Origin: JBDRGC01 sp043818215
GTDB taxonomy: Bacteria > Chloroflexota > Anaerolineae > Anaerolineales > UBA11858
DNA: 5,321 nt
Assembly: GCA_043818215.1 (NCBI GenBank)
Contig: JBDRGC010000112.1
Location: forward strand, 1-5,321
Direction of reading: 5' to 3'
Both the position numbers and the translations under genes were made by a program. The notes below the pieces were generated by a model. The model worked only from the letters and a program-made list of their open reading frames with translations, was not told where the DNA came from and searched no databases. This document shows positions 1 through 5,223 of this stretch, one piece after another; within the stretch, counting starts at the first letter, position 1, and each line of letters begins with the position of its first letter.

Positions 1-5
1 GCCAC
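1..5 (-). CDS. Start of a divergent gene running off the left edge (partial)
   Basis: Only the start codon and two further bases are visible: GTG on the minus strand at 5-3. The call rests on an AAGGAGG Shine-Dalgarno at 21-15, nine bases before the GTG, and on a sigma70-like promoter further upstream (91-62). Nothing can be said about the product. The gene is transcribed away from fic, so the two share the 400-bp intergenic region. Confidence 0.55.
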
Positions 6-14
6 GGTTTGCTT

Positions 15-21
15 CCTCCTT
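15..21 (-). promoter_or_regulatory. Strong Shine-Dalgarno for the left-edge gene
   Basis: AAGGAGG on the minus strand, nine bases before a GTG. It is nearly a perfect anti-16S match. It is the only clear ribosome binding site in the window, because fic and the EamA gene lack one. It decides the GTG start of the left-edge gene. Confidence 0.6.
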
Positions 22-61
22 ACAATAGTTAGTAGATAAAAAGATTTTAACAGTGAACGGT

Positions 62-91
62 TTTATACCACACGGGGTAAATTGCTGTCAA
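62..91 (-). promoter_or_regulatory. Sigma70-type promoter for the left-edge gene
   Basis: On the minus strand TTGACA (91-86) is followed after 18 bases by TATAAA (67-62). The bases TGG just before the -10 give an extended -10 (TGnTATAAA). The expected transcription start is near 55, leaving a 5' leader of about 50 bases before the GTG at 5. A second TTGACA lies 19 bases upstream (110-105), possibly an alternative -35 or a repeated operator half. Confidence 0.6.
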
Positions 92-115
92 CAGTTAAAA
101 GTCATGTCAACCGAT

Positions 116-226
116 GGCGAATGGCGAGTGGCGGGTGGCGAGTGGCGGGTGGCGAGTGGCGGGTGCGGGGGGCGGATAGCGGTGGGCGGGGGGCGGGTTG
201 CGGATAGCGGTCCGCGGTCAGCTGTC
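116..226 (+). repeat. 7-bp phased degenerate tandem array (about 16 units)
   Basis: Units run in strict 7-base steps: GGCGAAT, then alternating GGCGAGT and GGCGGGT up to 164. After a one-base slip at 165-170 come GGCGGAT, AGCGGTG, GGCGGGG, GGCGGGT, TGCGGAT, AGCGGTC, CGCGGTC and AGCTGTC. The array lies between the divergent promoters. An open frame across it (53-325) is low-complexity and not taken as coding. The 227-341 stretch after it holds nothing I recognise. Confidence 0.85.
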
Positions 227-341
227 CAGGGGATCAAAATAAGATTCGCAACTTTTACGGCAAATCACAAAGGTCGAAGTCGAAGCGCAAAGAATAATCT
301 CTTATCCCCCATTCTTGGAAATTAATCCCGGTGAGGCTTTT

Positions 342-386
342 ATCGGCGGTTTGGCGGAAATTCATCGGCGGTTTATCGGCGGAAAT
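342..386 (+). repeat. Duplicated CGGCGG motif directly upstream of the fic -10
   Basis: ATCGGCGGTTT followed by GGCGGAAAT occurs at 342-361 and again at 364-386, the second copy with an extra ATC between the two parts. The second copy abuts the extended -10 of fic and occupies the place of a -35 element. It could bind a regulator, possibly the Fic protein's own winged helix; that part is inference. It could also be another of the short dispersed repeats common in this genome. Confidence 0.6.
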
Positions 387-394
387 GTTATAAT
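386..394 (+). promoter_or_regulatory. Extended -10 promoter of fic, predicted leaderless start
   Basis: TGTTATAAT is a perfect TGn-TATAAT extended -10. The fic ATG begins six bases after it (395-400 lie between), which is where transcription would start, so the mRNA should begin at or within a base or two of the ATG. No Shine-Dalgarno precedes the ATG, and no TTGACA-like -35 is visible, in keeping with an extended -10 promoter. Confidence 0.6.
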
Positions 395-400
395 AATCGT

Positions 401-1480
401 ATGCCATATAAATTTTCATTCACTCCCGCCATTGTTCGTTACTTACAATCCATAGAGCGAGTTCGGGAATTAGTCCGACTAACTATCTTGCCTCCGGTGA
501 TTGCAGAGCAATTGCGGATACGAGCGCATATTCACTCTACGCATTACTCTACTCGCATCGAAGGCAATCGTTTGACGCTCAAGGAAACCGAGCAGGTCAT
601 TCAGCAAGGGAAATTGTTTCCAGGGCGCGAGCGGGATGTTCGGGAAGTGGAACGCTATTATCTGGCTCTTCAACAAGTCGAGAAATGGGTGGAAGGCGAT
701 CAGAAAATTTCCGAGGCTCACATCAGAAAGTTACACGCTTTGCTATTTGCTGGCAAAAGAGCCAAACCTACCCCCTACCGTGACGGGCAAAACATCATCC
801 GGGAGGCCAGCGGGGAAATCGTCTACATGCCGCCTGAAGCTCACGATGTGCCAGGGCTGATGATCGACCTGATCAGTTGGCTTCACCGATCCGCACCAGA
901 TTTACCAGTTCCAGTCATCGCCGGTGTTGTTCATTACCAGTTTGTCACCATTCACCCATTCTTTGATGGCAATGGGCGCACAGCCCGCACATTGGCAACC
1001 TGGGTCTTACATCAAGGCGGGTATGACCTGGGAAAATTCTATTCGTTAGAAGAATTCTATGCGGAAGACTTGAACGGTTATTATGATGCTTTGGTTGTCG
1101 CTCCACACCACAACTATTATTTTGGGCGCAATGAAGCCGATATCACTACTTGGTTGGATTATTTCTTGAAGGGAATGGCGGTTGTTTTCGAGCAAGTAGC
1201 CGATGAAGTAAAAAGTCAGGTCAGCGGAACAATAGACGACGGCTCAGTTGATCTGCTCCGCCCGTTAGATCACCGCGCCCGGCGAGTATTGGGATTATTC
1301 TCGAAGCAAGATTTCATCCAGTCTTCGGATGTGGCAAACTTACTTGGTATTTCTAACCGTCAGGCCAGGGATTTGTTGACGGGTTGGGTGAATCAAAGTT
1401 GGCTTGAGATTGCTGATCCTTCGAGGCGAGGGAGGAAGTATGGGTTGATGGATGAATATAAGAAGTTACTAAAACGGTAA
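401..1480 (+). CDS. Fic family protein, class II (N-terminal inhibitory helix), C-terminal winged helix
   Basis: Fic enzymes usually transfer AMP from ATP to a hydroxyl of a target protein, and some also remove it. The 359-residue product is full length. An N-terminal helical Fic_N-like part carries the inhibitory motif S50-TRI-E54-G55 (S/T-x3-E-G/N), which in class II proteins places a glutamate in the ATP site. The flap lies near 137-146 (SGEIVYMPPE). The catalytic loop H185-PFFDGNG-R193 fits HxFx(D/E)GNGRxxR, with R196 as the last arginine. Residues 305-350 form a winged helix-turn-helix (SSDVANLLGISNRQARDLL), suggesting DNA binding and perhaps autoregulation. All key residues are present. 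The target protein cannot be told from sequence. No antitoxin gene adjoins it, as expected for a self-inhibited class II protein. The ATG lies right after the -10, so it is probably leaderless. Its 3' end overlaps a minus-strand coding remnant by 12 bases. Confidence 0.95.
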   Translation: MPYKFSFTPAIVRYLQSIERVRELVRLTILPPVIAEQLRIRAHIHSTHYSTRIEGNRLTLKETEQVIQQGKLFPGRERDVREVERYYLALQQVEKWVEGDQKISEAHIRKLHALLFAGKRAKPTPYRDGQNIIREASGEIVYMPPEAHDVPGLMIDLISWLHRSAPDLPVPVIAGVVHYQFVTIHPFFDGNGRTARTLATWVLHQGGYDLGKFYSLEEFYAEDLNGYYDALVVAPHHNYYFGRNEADITTWLDYFLKGMAVVFEQVADEVKSQVSGTIDDGSVDLLRPLDHRARRVLGLFSKQDFIQSSDVANLLGISNRQARDLLTGWVNQSWLEIADPSRRGRKYGLMDEYKKLLKR

Positions 1481-1579
1481 TTCAATCCATACATTCACTT
1501 CCCCAATAATTAATTCATCAACAACATTCACATTTTCACTCCCTAACCATTCTTTTGCTCTATAGAATTTCAGAAAATG
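1469..1579 (-). pseudogene. Possible 3' remnant of a convergent gene, cut by a palindromic repeat
   Basis: The minus strand from 1579 to a TAG at 1471-1469 reads 36 codons (HFLKFYRAKEWLGSENVNVV ... ending VWIELPF). The codons look genuine: many GNN codons, no rare-looking runs and a protein-like composition, unlike the AT-rich intergenic DNA around. There is no start codon or Shine-Dalgarno. The frame runs straight into the palindromic element whose end is at 1580, so the 5' part may have been replaced by that element. I recognise no family. The end overlaps the fic stop by 12 bases in a tail-to-tail arrangement. A chance open stretch remains possible. Confidence 0.3.
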
Positions 1580-1706
1580 GTTTTGACTCAGCCTGTCATT
1601 GCGAAGCAGCTTTACCGCTGAAGCAATCTCATCCTTGGCAAGAAGGAGATTGCTTCACCGAAAAGCGTCGGTTCGCAATGACATCTGGGTAAGCGGAGTC
1701 AAAAAC
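1580..1706. repeat. 127-bp palindromic dispersed repeat (GTCATTGCGAA / GAAGCAATCTC type)
   Basis: Three nested pairs of arms are visible. The outer pair is GTTTTGACTC (1580-1589) against GAGTCAAAAAC (1696-1706). The middle pair is GTCATTGCGAA (1595-1605) against TTCGCAATGAC (1672-1682). The inner pair is GAAGCAATCTC (1620-1630) against GAGATTGCTTC (1646-1656); the middle and inner pairs match perfectly over 11 bases. The element encodes no protein. The same core words occur as dispersed repeats in several bacterial phyla. Lying after fic, a transcript through it would fold into a long hairpin, which could stop or stabilise the fic message; that is inference. Confidence 0.8.
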
Positions 1707-1767
1707 ATTATCTTAACATCTATAGCAGTTTGTCGGAAAAGTCCATAGGCTTGTAATGGTAAGACTG

Positions 1768-2128
1768 CACTGAAAAAACTCTATTACCGCGGAGAACGCA
1801 GAGAACGCAGAGAAAAACCTAAAACCAAGTTTAGGAATTCATACCAGAATCTGAGCAAAGTTCCGAAATCTTAGTTTGACAATGGCACATTAAACATTTG
1901 TTCTATCAAAACAAGCTAGTTCGCTGGTTGAGTAGGCATCTTTTCGCCGTATCGAAACCAAGAACGGTTTCTGCGAATGCCGCTCCGCCTTGATTTCGAT
2001 ACGCTCCGCTACTCAATCAGCGGCTCCGCTTTTTACTATACGAAAATGTGACATTGTCAAATTAAACTGATTTTCAATAATCTCAGCGATCTCCGCATGC
2101 TCTGCGGTCAAATCCCCTTTTTTCAGTG
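1768..2128. repeat. 361-bp nested inverted-repeat element with 9-bp repeat arms
   Basis: Outer ends are CACTGAAAAAA (1768-1778) and TTTTTTCAGTG (2118-2128), a perfect 11-bp inverted repeat. Inside each are 9-bp units: ACCGCGGAG and two AACGCAGAG (1786-1812) on the left, and on the right, read on the minus strand, ACCGCAGAG, CATGCGGAG and ATCGCTGAG (2108-2082). A second pair is 1875-1890 against 2046-2061 (15 of 16 match). A third is GCTGGTTGAGTAG (1923-1935) against 2009-2021 (12 of 13). A fourth is CGTATCGAAA (1948-1957) against 1994-2003. The centre is GAAACC / GGTTTC (1954-1959, 1966-1971) with a six-base loop. No open frame or transposase is present. It resembles several palindromic repeats inserted within one another, or a MITE-like element. 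Confidence 0.75.
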
Positions 2129-2185
2129 GACTCATGGTAAATGATGTAAACTATGCGGTCATGACTAGAAATTTGTGAATGATAT

Positions 2186-2347
2186 TCAAATCAATCTTTC
2201 CTTGATGTACTCAAATCTCCCTTTAACGATCAACTCCTGCTCTTGTGTCCACCGCGCCATAAAGGGAACGCCCTGGTCGAGGATGTATCGCTGTCAGGCT
2301 TGCTACTCAACGACGGGAGTCAGGTCGCTGTTGCAGTTCTGTAACAT
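2186..2347 (-). pseudogene. Possible decayed short gene with two in-frame stops
   Basis: On the minus strand an ATG at 2347 opens MLQNCNSDLTPVVE, then TAG (2305-2303), two codons, TGA (2296-2294). In the same frame follows QRYILDQGVPFMARW and on to FEYIKERLI with a TGA at 2188-2186. The last 34 codons look protein-like, and an internal ATG at 2260 could start a 24-residue peptide. No Shine-Dalgarno is visible and I recognise no family. Just upstream, on the minus strand, is the 7-bp repeat array, which may have replaced the gene's start. It may also be chance. Confidence 0.25.
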
Positions 2348-2363
2348 GCGGGCGGTCAACGAC

Positions 2364-2492
2364 GACCGCAGACCGCAGACGACCGACCGCGAGTGGCGAA
2401 TAGCGAATGGCGAATTGCAGTCTTCCGTCGGTGTTCGGCGGTCAGCAGTCGTCGGTCAGCGGTCGTCCGTCCTCAGTCCTCCGTCTCCCGTC
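2364..2492. repeat. 7-bp phased array with reversed polarity and a GGCGAAT centre
   Basis: Read on the plus strand, GAC occurs at 2364, 2371, 2378 and 2385, exactly seven bases apart. In the same phase come AGT or AAT at 2392, 2399, 2406 and 2413 (the GGCGAAT type), then GTC at 2420, 2427, 2441, 2448, 2455, 2462, 2469, 2476, 2483 and 2490, with only 2434 changed (TTC). The phase is unbroken over 129 bases, while the unit changes from GAC on the left to GTC, its reverse complement, on the right. The right end runs into the EamA gene and supplies its last codons and stop. Confidence 0.85.
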
Positions 2493-3376
2493 TGCCTCGC
2501 CGCCAGCACCAGCCCCAACCCAATCAATCCCCCGCCAAGCAAAAAGAGTGGGGTCAATTGCTCTCCGAGGAATATCGCTCCCAAGCCTGCGCCGACCACC
2601 GGCTGGGCAAAAAACGTCAATGAGGCGACACCAGCCTCCAAGCGGGCGAAGGCAGTGTTCCACAGATACATTGCCAACCCGGTGGAGATGACCCCCAAAT
2701 AGATGATGCCCGCCACAACCCACGGAGTGATCGCACCCATCCCGGATGCGCCCAATTCCCAGGCCGCGGCGGGGATTGTGAGGGGCAGCCCGCCTAGAAA
2801 ACAGATCAGACTCACAGATAACACATCCAGGCCGCCACCTGTCGAGAACGTTCCACCGCGCGTCACTTTGCGGATCAGCACCGAGTAAAGCGCCCAGGTC
2901 AGCGCGGCACCAATTAGACTCAGATTGCCCCAAAACAAATCGGGGGAGAGGCGGGCGTTGCGCGGGTCGAGGACGATGATGACCCCCAAAGTCGCCAATC
3001 CCAGGGCCAATAACCGCCGGCGGTTGATTCTCTCCCCCAAAATCCAGGCCGCGAATAGCAGCACGAAGGCCGGGGTCGCCGAGGTCACCAGCGCGCCGTT
3101 GGCCGCAGTGGAGAGTTTTGTGCCCAAAAACTGAAATCCCAGCGAGACCCCGTAACCGACCAGCCCTACTCCCAGCACCTGCACCATCTGACGCCGGGTG
3201 AACCCGATTCCGCCGCGGCGGAGGACGAAGGGCAGCAGGGTCAAGGCCCCCATCAGCAAGCGCAAAGACAGCAGCGCAAAGGGGGGTATAATGTCCAGCA
3301 ACACTTTGCTGACCACGTACATGCCGCCCCAGATAGCGGCGGCGGCGAGACCGGCGAGGAGGTCGAGGATATCCAT
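2456..3376 (-). CDS. EamA-domain (DMT superfamily) transporter
   Basis: This is a 306-residue inner-membrane protein of the drug/metabolite transporter superfamily, whose members usually export amino acids, other metabolites or drugs; the substrate cannot be predicted here. About ten hydrophobic segments are seen, near 4-24, 32-52, 66-84, 94-113, 120-137, 148-168, 184-203, 216-236, 246-270 and 274-292, forming two EamA halves. Each half holds the family's LGE turn (113-115 and 270-272), and the second has the typical NTAFARLEAGVASL stretch. Length and both ends of the fold look complete. The last 11 residues (TGDGGLRTDDR) and the TGA are encoded by the 7-bp array, so the native C-terminus was altered. 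The start ATG has no Shine-Dalgarno. An IS end lies 21 bases upstream, so the original promoter is gone or displaced and expression is uncertain. Confidence 0.93.
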   Translation of the reverse strand: MDILDLLAGLAAAAIWGGMYVVSKVLLDIIPPFALLSLRLLMGALTLLPFVLRRGGIGFTRRQMVQVLGVGLVGYGVSLGFQFLGTKLSTAANGALVTSATPAFVLLFAAWILGERINRRRLLALGLATLGVIIVLDPRNARLSPDLFWGNLSLIGAALTWALYSVLIRKVTRGGTFSTGGGLDVLSVSLICFLGGLPLTIPAAAWELGASGMGAITPWVVAGIIYLGVISTGLAMYLWNTAFARLEAGVASLTFFAQPVVGAGLGAIFLGEQLTPLFLLGGGLIGLGLVLAARQTGDGGLRTDDR

Positions 3377-3397
3377 GTTAGGGGTTAAGAGTTAGGG
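3377..3397. repeat. Three 7-bp units between the EamA start and the IS end
   Basis: GTTAGGG, GTTAAGA and GTTAGGG fill the whole gap between the EamA ATG (3376) and the IS tip (3398). On the minus strand, the leader side of the gene, they read CCCTAAC, TCTTAAC, CCCTAAC. They share the 7-base step of the other two arrays but not their sequence. The IS seems to have landed in, or recombined at, such an array. Confidence 0.6.
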
Positions 3398-3451
3398 CAT
3401 TGGTCACAAGTTAAGGATTTTAAATTTCTGTCAAGGGTATCTTTTTTGATG

Positions 3452-3482
3452 TTTTGTGACATGATTAGCGTATGTCACAAAA
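3452..3482 (+). promoter_or_regulatory. Perfect 11-bp hairpin over the putative transposase start
   Basis: TTTTGTGACAT (3452-3462) is the exact reverse complement of ATGTCACAAAA (3472-3482), with a nine-base loop. The ATG at 3472-3474 opens the right arm. In transcripts entering from outside the IS, the hairpin would bury this start. IS10 and IS50 are known to guard their transposase starts in this way. A protein operator is another possibility. Confidence 0.55.
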
Positions 3483-4780
3483 ATAAAGAGTAGCATTCGT
3501 CATACACGGGCAGTTGGGAGAAACCGCAGCAAACGTATTGTGACTATTCCACCTGCACCGGAAGTGGAAGAGAACCTGCGGGGACTCATTGAACCGGTTG
3601 CCAAAACGCAACAGGACGAATATAAGAAATTGGGGATGCGAGAGCGTAACCTGACCCTGAGTGTGATGACCGTGATCGTGATCGCCATGATCTGGCAGCA
3701 AGTGGGCAGCGGTACTTCTGAGATGGCACGTTTGCTGTCGATGGGGGCAGTATTGTGGGCCGAGGTGGTGCATGTTAGCCAACAAGCAATTTCGTTACGT
3801 TTGGCAGTATTGCCGTCCAGTTTGTTTCTGGGCACGTTGAATGCCTTATTGACGGTACTCCAGCAGCGCTGGCGCCCGTCAGACCACTGCCCACTGAAGT
3901 GGCCTGGGCAGTTGAGTGTTACAGTCGGGTCTTGATTGCAGATGGCTCAACCTTAGATGTCCTGCTGCGGAAGATGGGTTTGCTCCGCGACCTGGATGTT
4001 CCTCCGCTAGCTGGTAAGATGATGGGGTTATTGGACCTGGCTTCACGACTGCCTGTTCGGATGTGGTATGGCTCGGATGCGCAGGCCCATGACCAGACTT
4101 TCTGGCCAGATATTCTAAAGGCCTTGCCTAAGGGTGCTCTGTTGTTGTTCGACAAAGGTTTCATCAATTACACCTACTTCGTCGCCCTAACCAAGGCTTC
4201 TGTCTTTTTCATTACCCGCGCCAAACGCAACATGAAGTATACCCTCTCCCAAACCATCGTATGTACGGCCCAGGTACATGACTATCTGATCTGGGTTGGT
4301 CAAGGGAAAACTCGTCAGCAACTCCGCCTGGTTGAAGTCCTTTACCGTGGCAAGTGGTATCGCTATTTGACCAATGATCTAGATGCCGAACGTTTGCCCT
4401 GGGAGTATGTGGTTGGCCTGTATTGGCAGCGTTGGCGTATTGAAGACGCCTATGCGATTGTCAAAGAACTGCTGGGACTCTCCTATTTCTGGAGTGGCGC
4501 CCAAAACGGGATTGAATTGCAGGTCTGGGCCACCTGGATGCTCTATGGCGTGTTGCTCGACTTGAGTGATATGCTAGCTGAAGCACTCTGGCGACCGCTG
4601 GCTGACATTTCCATCGAAATGGTCTTCCGCAGCCTCGGTTACTTCGCTCAAGCAGTGTTAGGAGGTGAAAACACATCATTGATCCCGTTCCTCGTCACCC
4701 ATGCAAAGCTGTTTGGTTTAGTGAAACGACAACGAAAAAAAGACACTCTTCATCTCTTGACAGAAGCAGCAAACCCTTAA
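3472..4780 (+). pseudogene. IS4-family DDE transposase, frameshifted
   Basis: This enzyme cuts and rejoins IS DNA at the inverted repeats. The coding frame is split. The 5' part is read from a GTG at 3540, or by homology from an ATG at 3472, to a TGA at 3933-3935. The 3' part (open before a GTG at 3899) runs to a TAA at 4778-4780 inside the right inverted repeat. The 3' part carries the catalytic residues: D15 in ADGSTLD, D85 in FDKGF, and E182 in Y175-WQ-R178-WRI-E182-(6)-K189, an exact YREK signature of IS4 transposases (numbered from 3899). The frame change lies near 3870-3890, after LLTVLQQRWR, and equals one lost base. A second apparent one-base loss sits in the A5 run at 3479-3483: with six A the frame would read MSQKIKSSIRHTRAVGRNRS into the 3540 frame. 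Neither site shows a classical slippery heptamer. Confidence 0.88.
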
Positions 4781-4793
4781 CTTGTGACCAATG

Positions 4794-5091
4794 CCCTTAT
4801 GGTTTATGACGGGTGATTTGCATAGCGCATACTCGTTTTTGGCTTTCGTGATGATGACCACGAGTATATCGATCATGTATTCTTGGTTGTATAATTCGAG
4901 TGGCAAGAAACTTATCGTTGTGATGTTTTTTCATGCAATGAATAATACAGCTGCACCATTGCTACATTTTTTTACATGGAATAGAGGGAAAACCAGAAAA
5001 TTCATACTGGATTTACGCTGCTGTAAATGTGATTTTTGGGATTATATTTGCTTACGTTCTTGTCAAAGGATCAAAGCTGATACAACGATGA
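4794..5091 (+). pseudogene. CPBP-family intramembrane protease, 3' fragment, frameshifted
   Basis: CPBP (CAAX-processing/bacteriocin-processing) proteins are multi-span membrane proteases. The fragment begins at the IS end with PLWF and keeps the last conserved box: S-IMYSWLYNSSGKK followed by MFFHAMNNT, with the typical histidine and asparagine. The earlier EExxR and FxxxH boxes are missing. At the T7 run (4967-4973) the frame changes. With one T fewer it continues HFLHGIEGKPENSYW and then a last hydrophobic helix (IYAAVNVIFGIIFAYVLV), ending at TGA 5089-5091. Without that correction the frame runs as unrelated, charged sequence to 5207. An ATG in the IS tip (4791) is in frame but cannot restore function. 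The missing 5' half is not on the left of the IS, where the EamA leader lies. Confidence 0.75.
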
Positions 5092-5190
5092 GACAATCGC
5101 AATTTAACTTTATAATGCCAACTACCAAAACAATGGTTCACTCAATTACCGTAATGCATTGGCTAATAGACAGCAAATTAAGTTATGCTA
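5092..5190. other. Short spacer between the protease fragment and the intron-like RNA
   Basis: About 100 bases of AT-rich DNA with no coding frame, promoter or clear hairpin that I can support on either strand. If the minus-strand intron is real, this is its 3' exon side, and the intron lies tail-to-tail with the protease remnant. Confidence 0.4.
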
Positions 5191-5214
5191 GGCGGGATCA
5201 TCGCTGACCCCGCC
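5191..5214 (-). ncRNA. Group II intron domain-VI-like hairpin
   Basis: On the minus strand GGCGGGGTCA, a GCGA tetraloop and TGATCCCGCC form a 10-bp stem, nine Watson-Crick pairs and one G·U. The same pairing on the plus strand would leave an A-C mismatch, so the RNA is minus strand. The hairpin follows the domain-V-like hairpin after a short linker, as domain VI does. I could not place a branch-point A or the exact 3' splice site; it would be near 5183-5190. Confidence 0.5.
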
Positions 5215-5223
5215 CCCACTTCA

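Larger units (their letters stand above)
3398..4793 (+). mobile_element. IS4-family insertion sequence (about 1.4 kb), transposase broken
   Basis: The left end (3394-3416) and right end (4775-4797) are perfect inverted repeats over 23 bases, with core CATTGGTCACAAGTTAAGG. A second matching block TTCTGTCAAG (3426-3435, 4756-4765) lies at equal distance on both sides, so the imperfect repeat spans about 42 bases. I place the tips at CATTGG, since the left flank then ends in a complete GTTAGGG unit and the right flank begins with a codon that fits the interrupted gene; the extra matching GGG/CCC would then be chance. No convincing target duplication is seen: only TTA/TTA under another boundary. 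The transposase is frameshifted, so the copy is probably not autonomous. I do not recognise the named IS. Confidence 0.9.

Noticed and set aside
53..325. Open frame of 90 codons across the left intergenic region
   Set aside because: It is mostly translated 7-bp repeats (GEWRVAG-like), has no Shine-Dalgarno, and lies within the opposing promoter region.
401..1480. Fic/Doc toxin-antitoxin pair
   Set aside because: No antitoxin gene adjoins it, and the inhibitory motif is inside the protein, so a separate antitoxin is not expected.
2019..2036. Rho-independent terminator (AGCGGCTCCGCT followed by T)
   Set aside because: The stem is only four to five pairs and belongs to the nested repeat; no gene ends beside it.
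2364..2492. CRISPR array
   Set aside because: The 7-base degenerate units have no spacers and no 25-40 base repeat.
2175..2702. Plus-strand frames of 175, 94 and 76 codons
   Set aside because: They run through the 7-bp array and antisense to the EamA gene; the proline, serine and arginine-rich composition is typical of a shadow frame.
3392..4799. TTA target duplication flanking the IS
   Set aside because: Three bases match by chance easily, and it requires a boundary that fits the flanking gene and 7-bp unit less well.
4794..5207. Intact 138-residue membrane protein
   Set aside because: The first half matches only the C-terminal box of CPBP proteases, and the second half is out of frame; the true C-terminus is in another frame ending at 5091.
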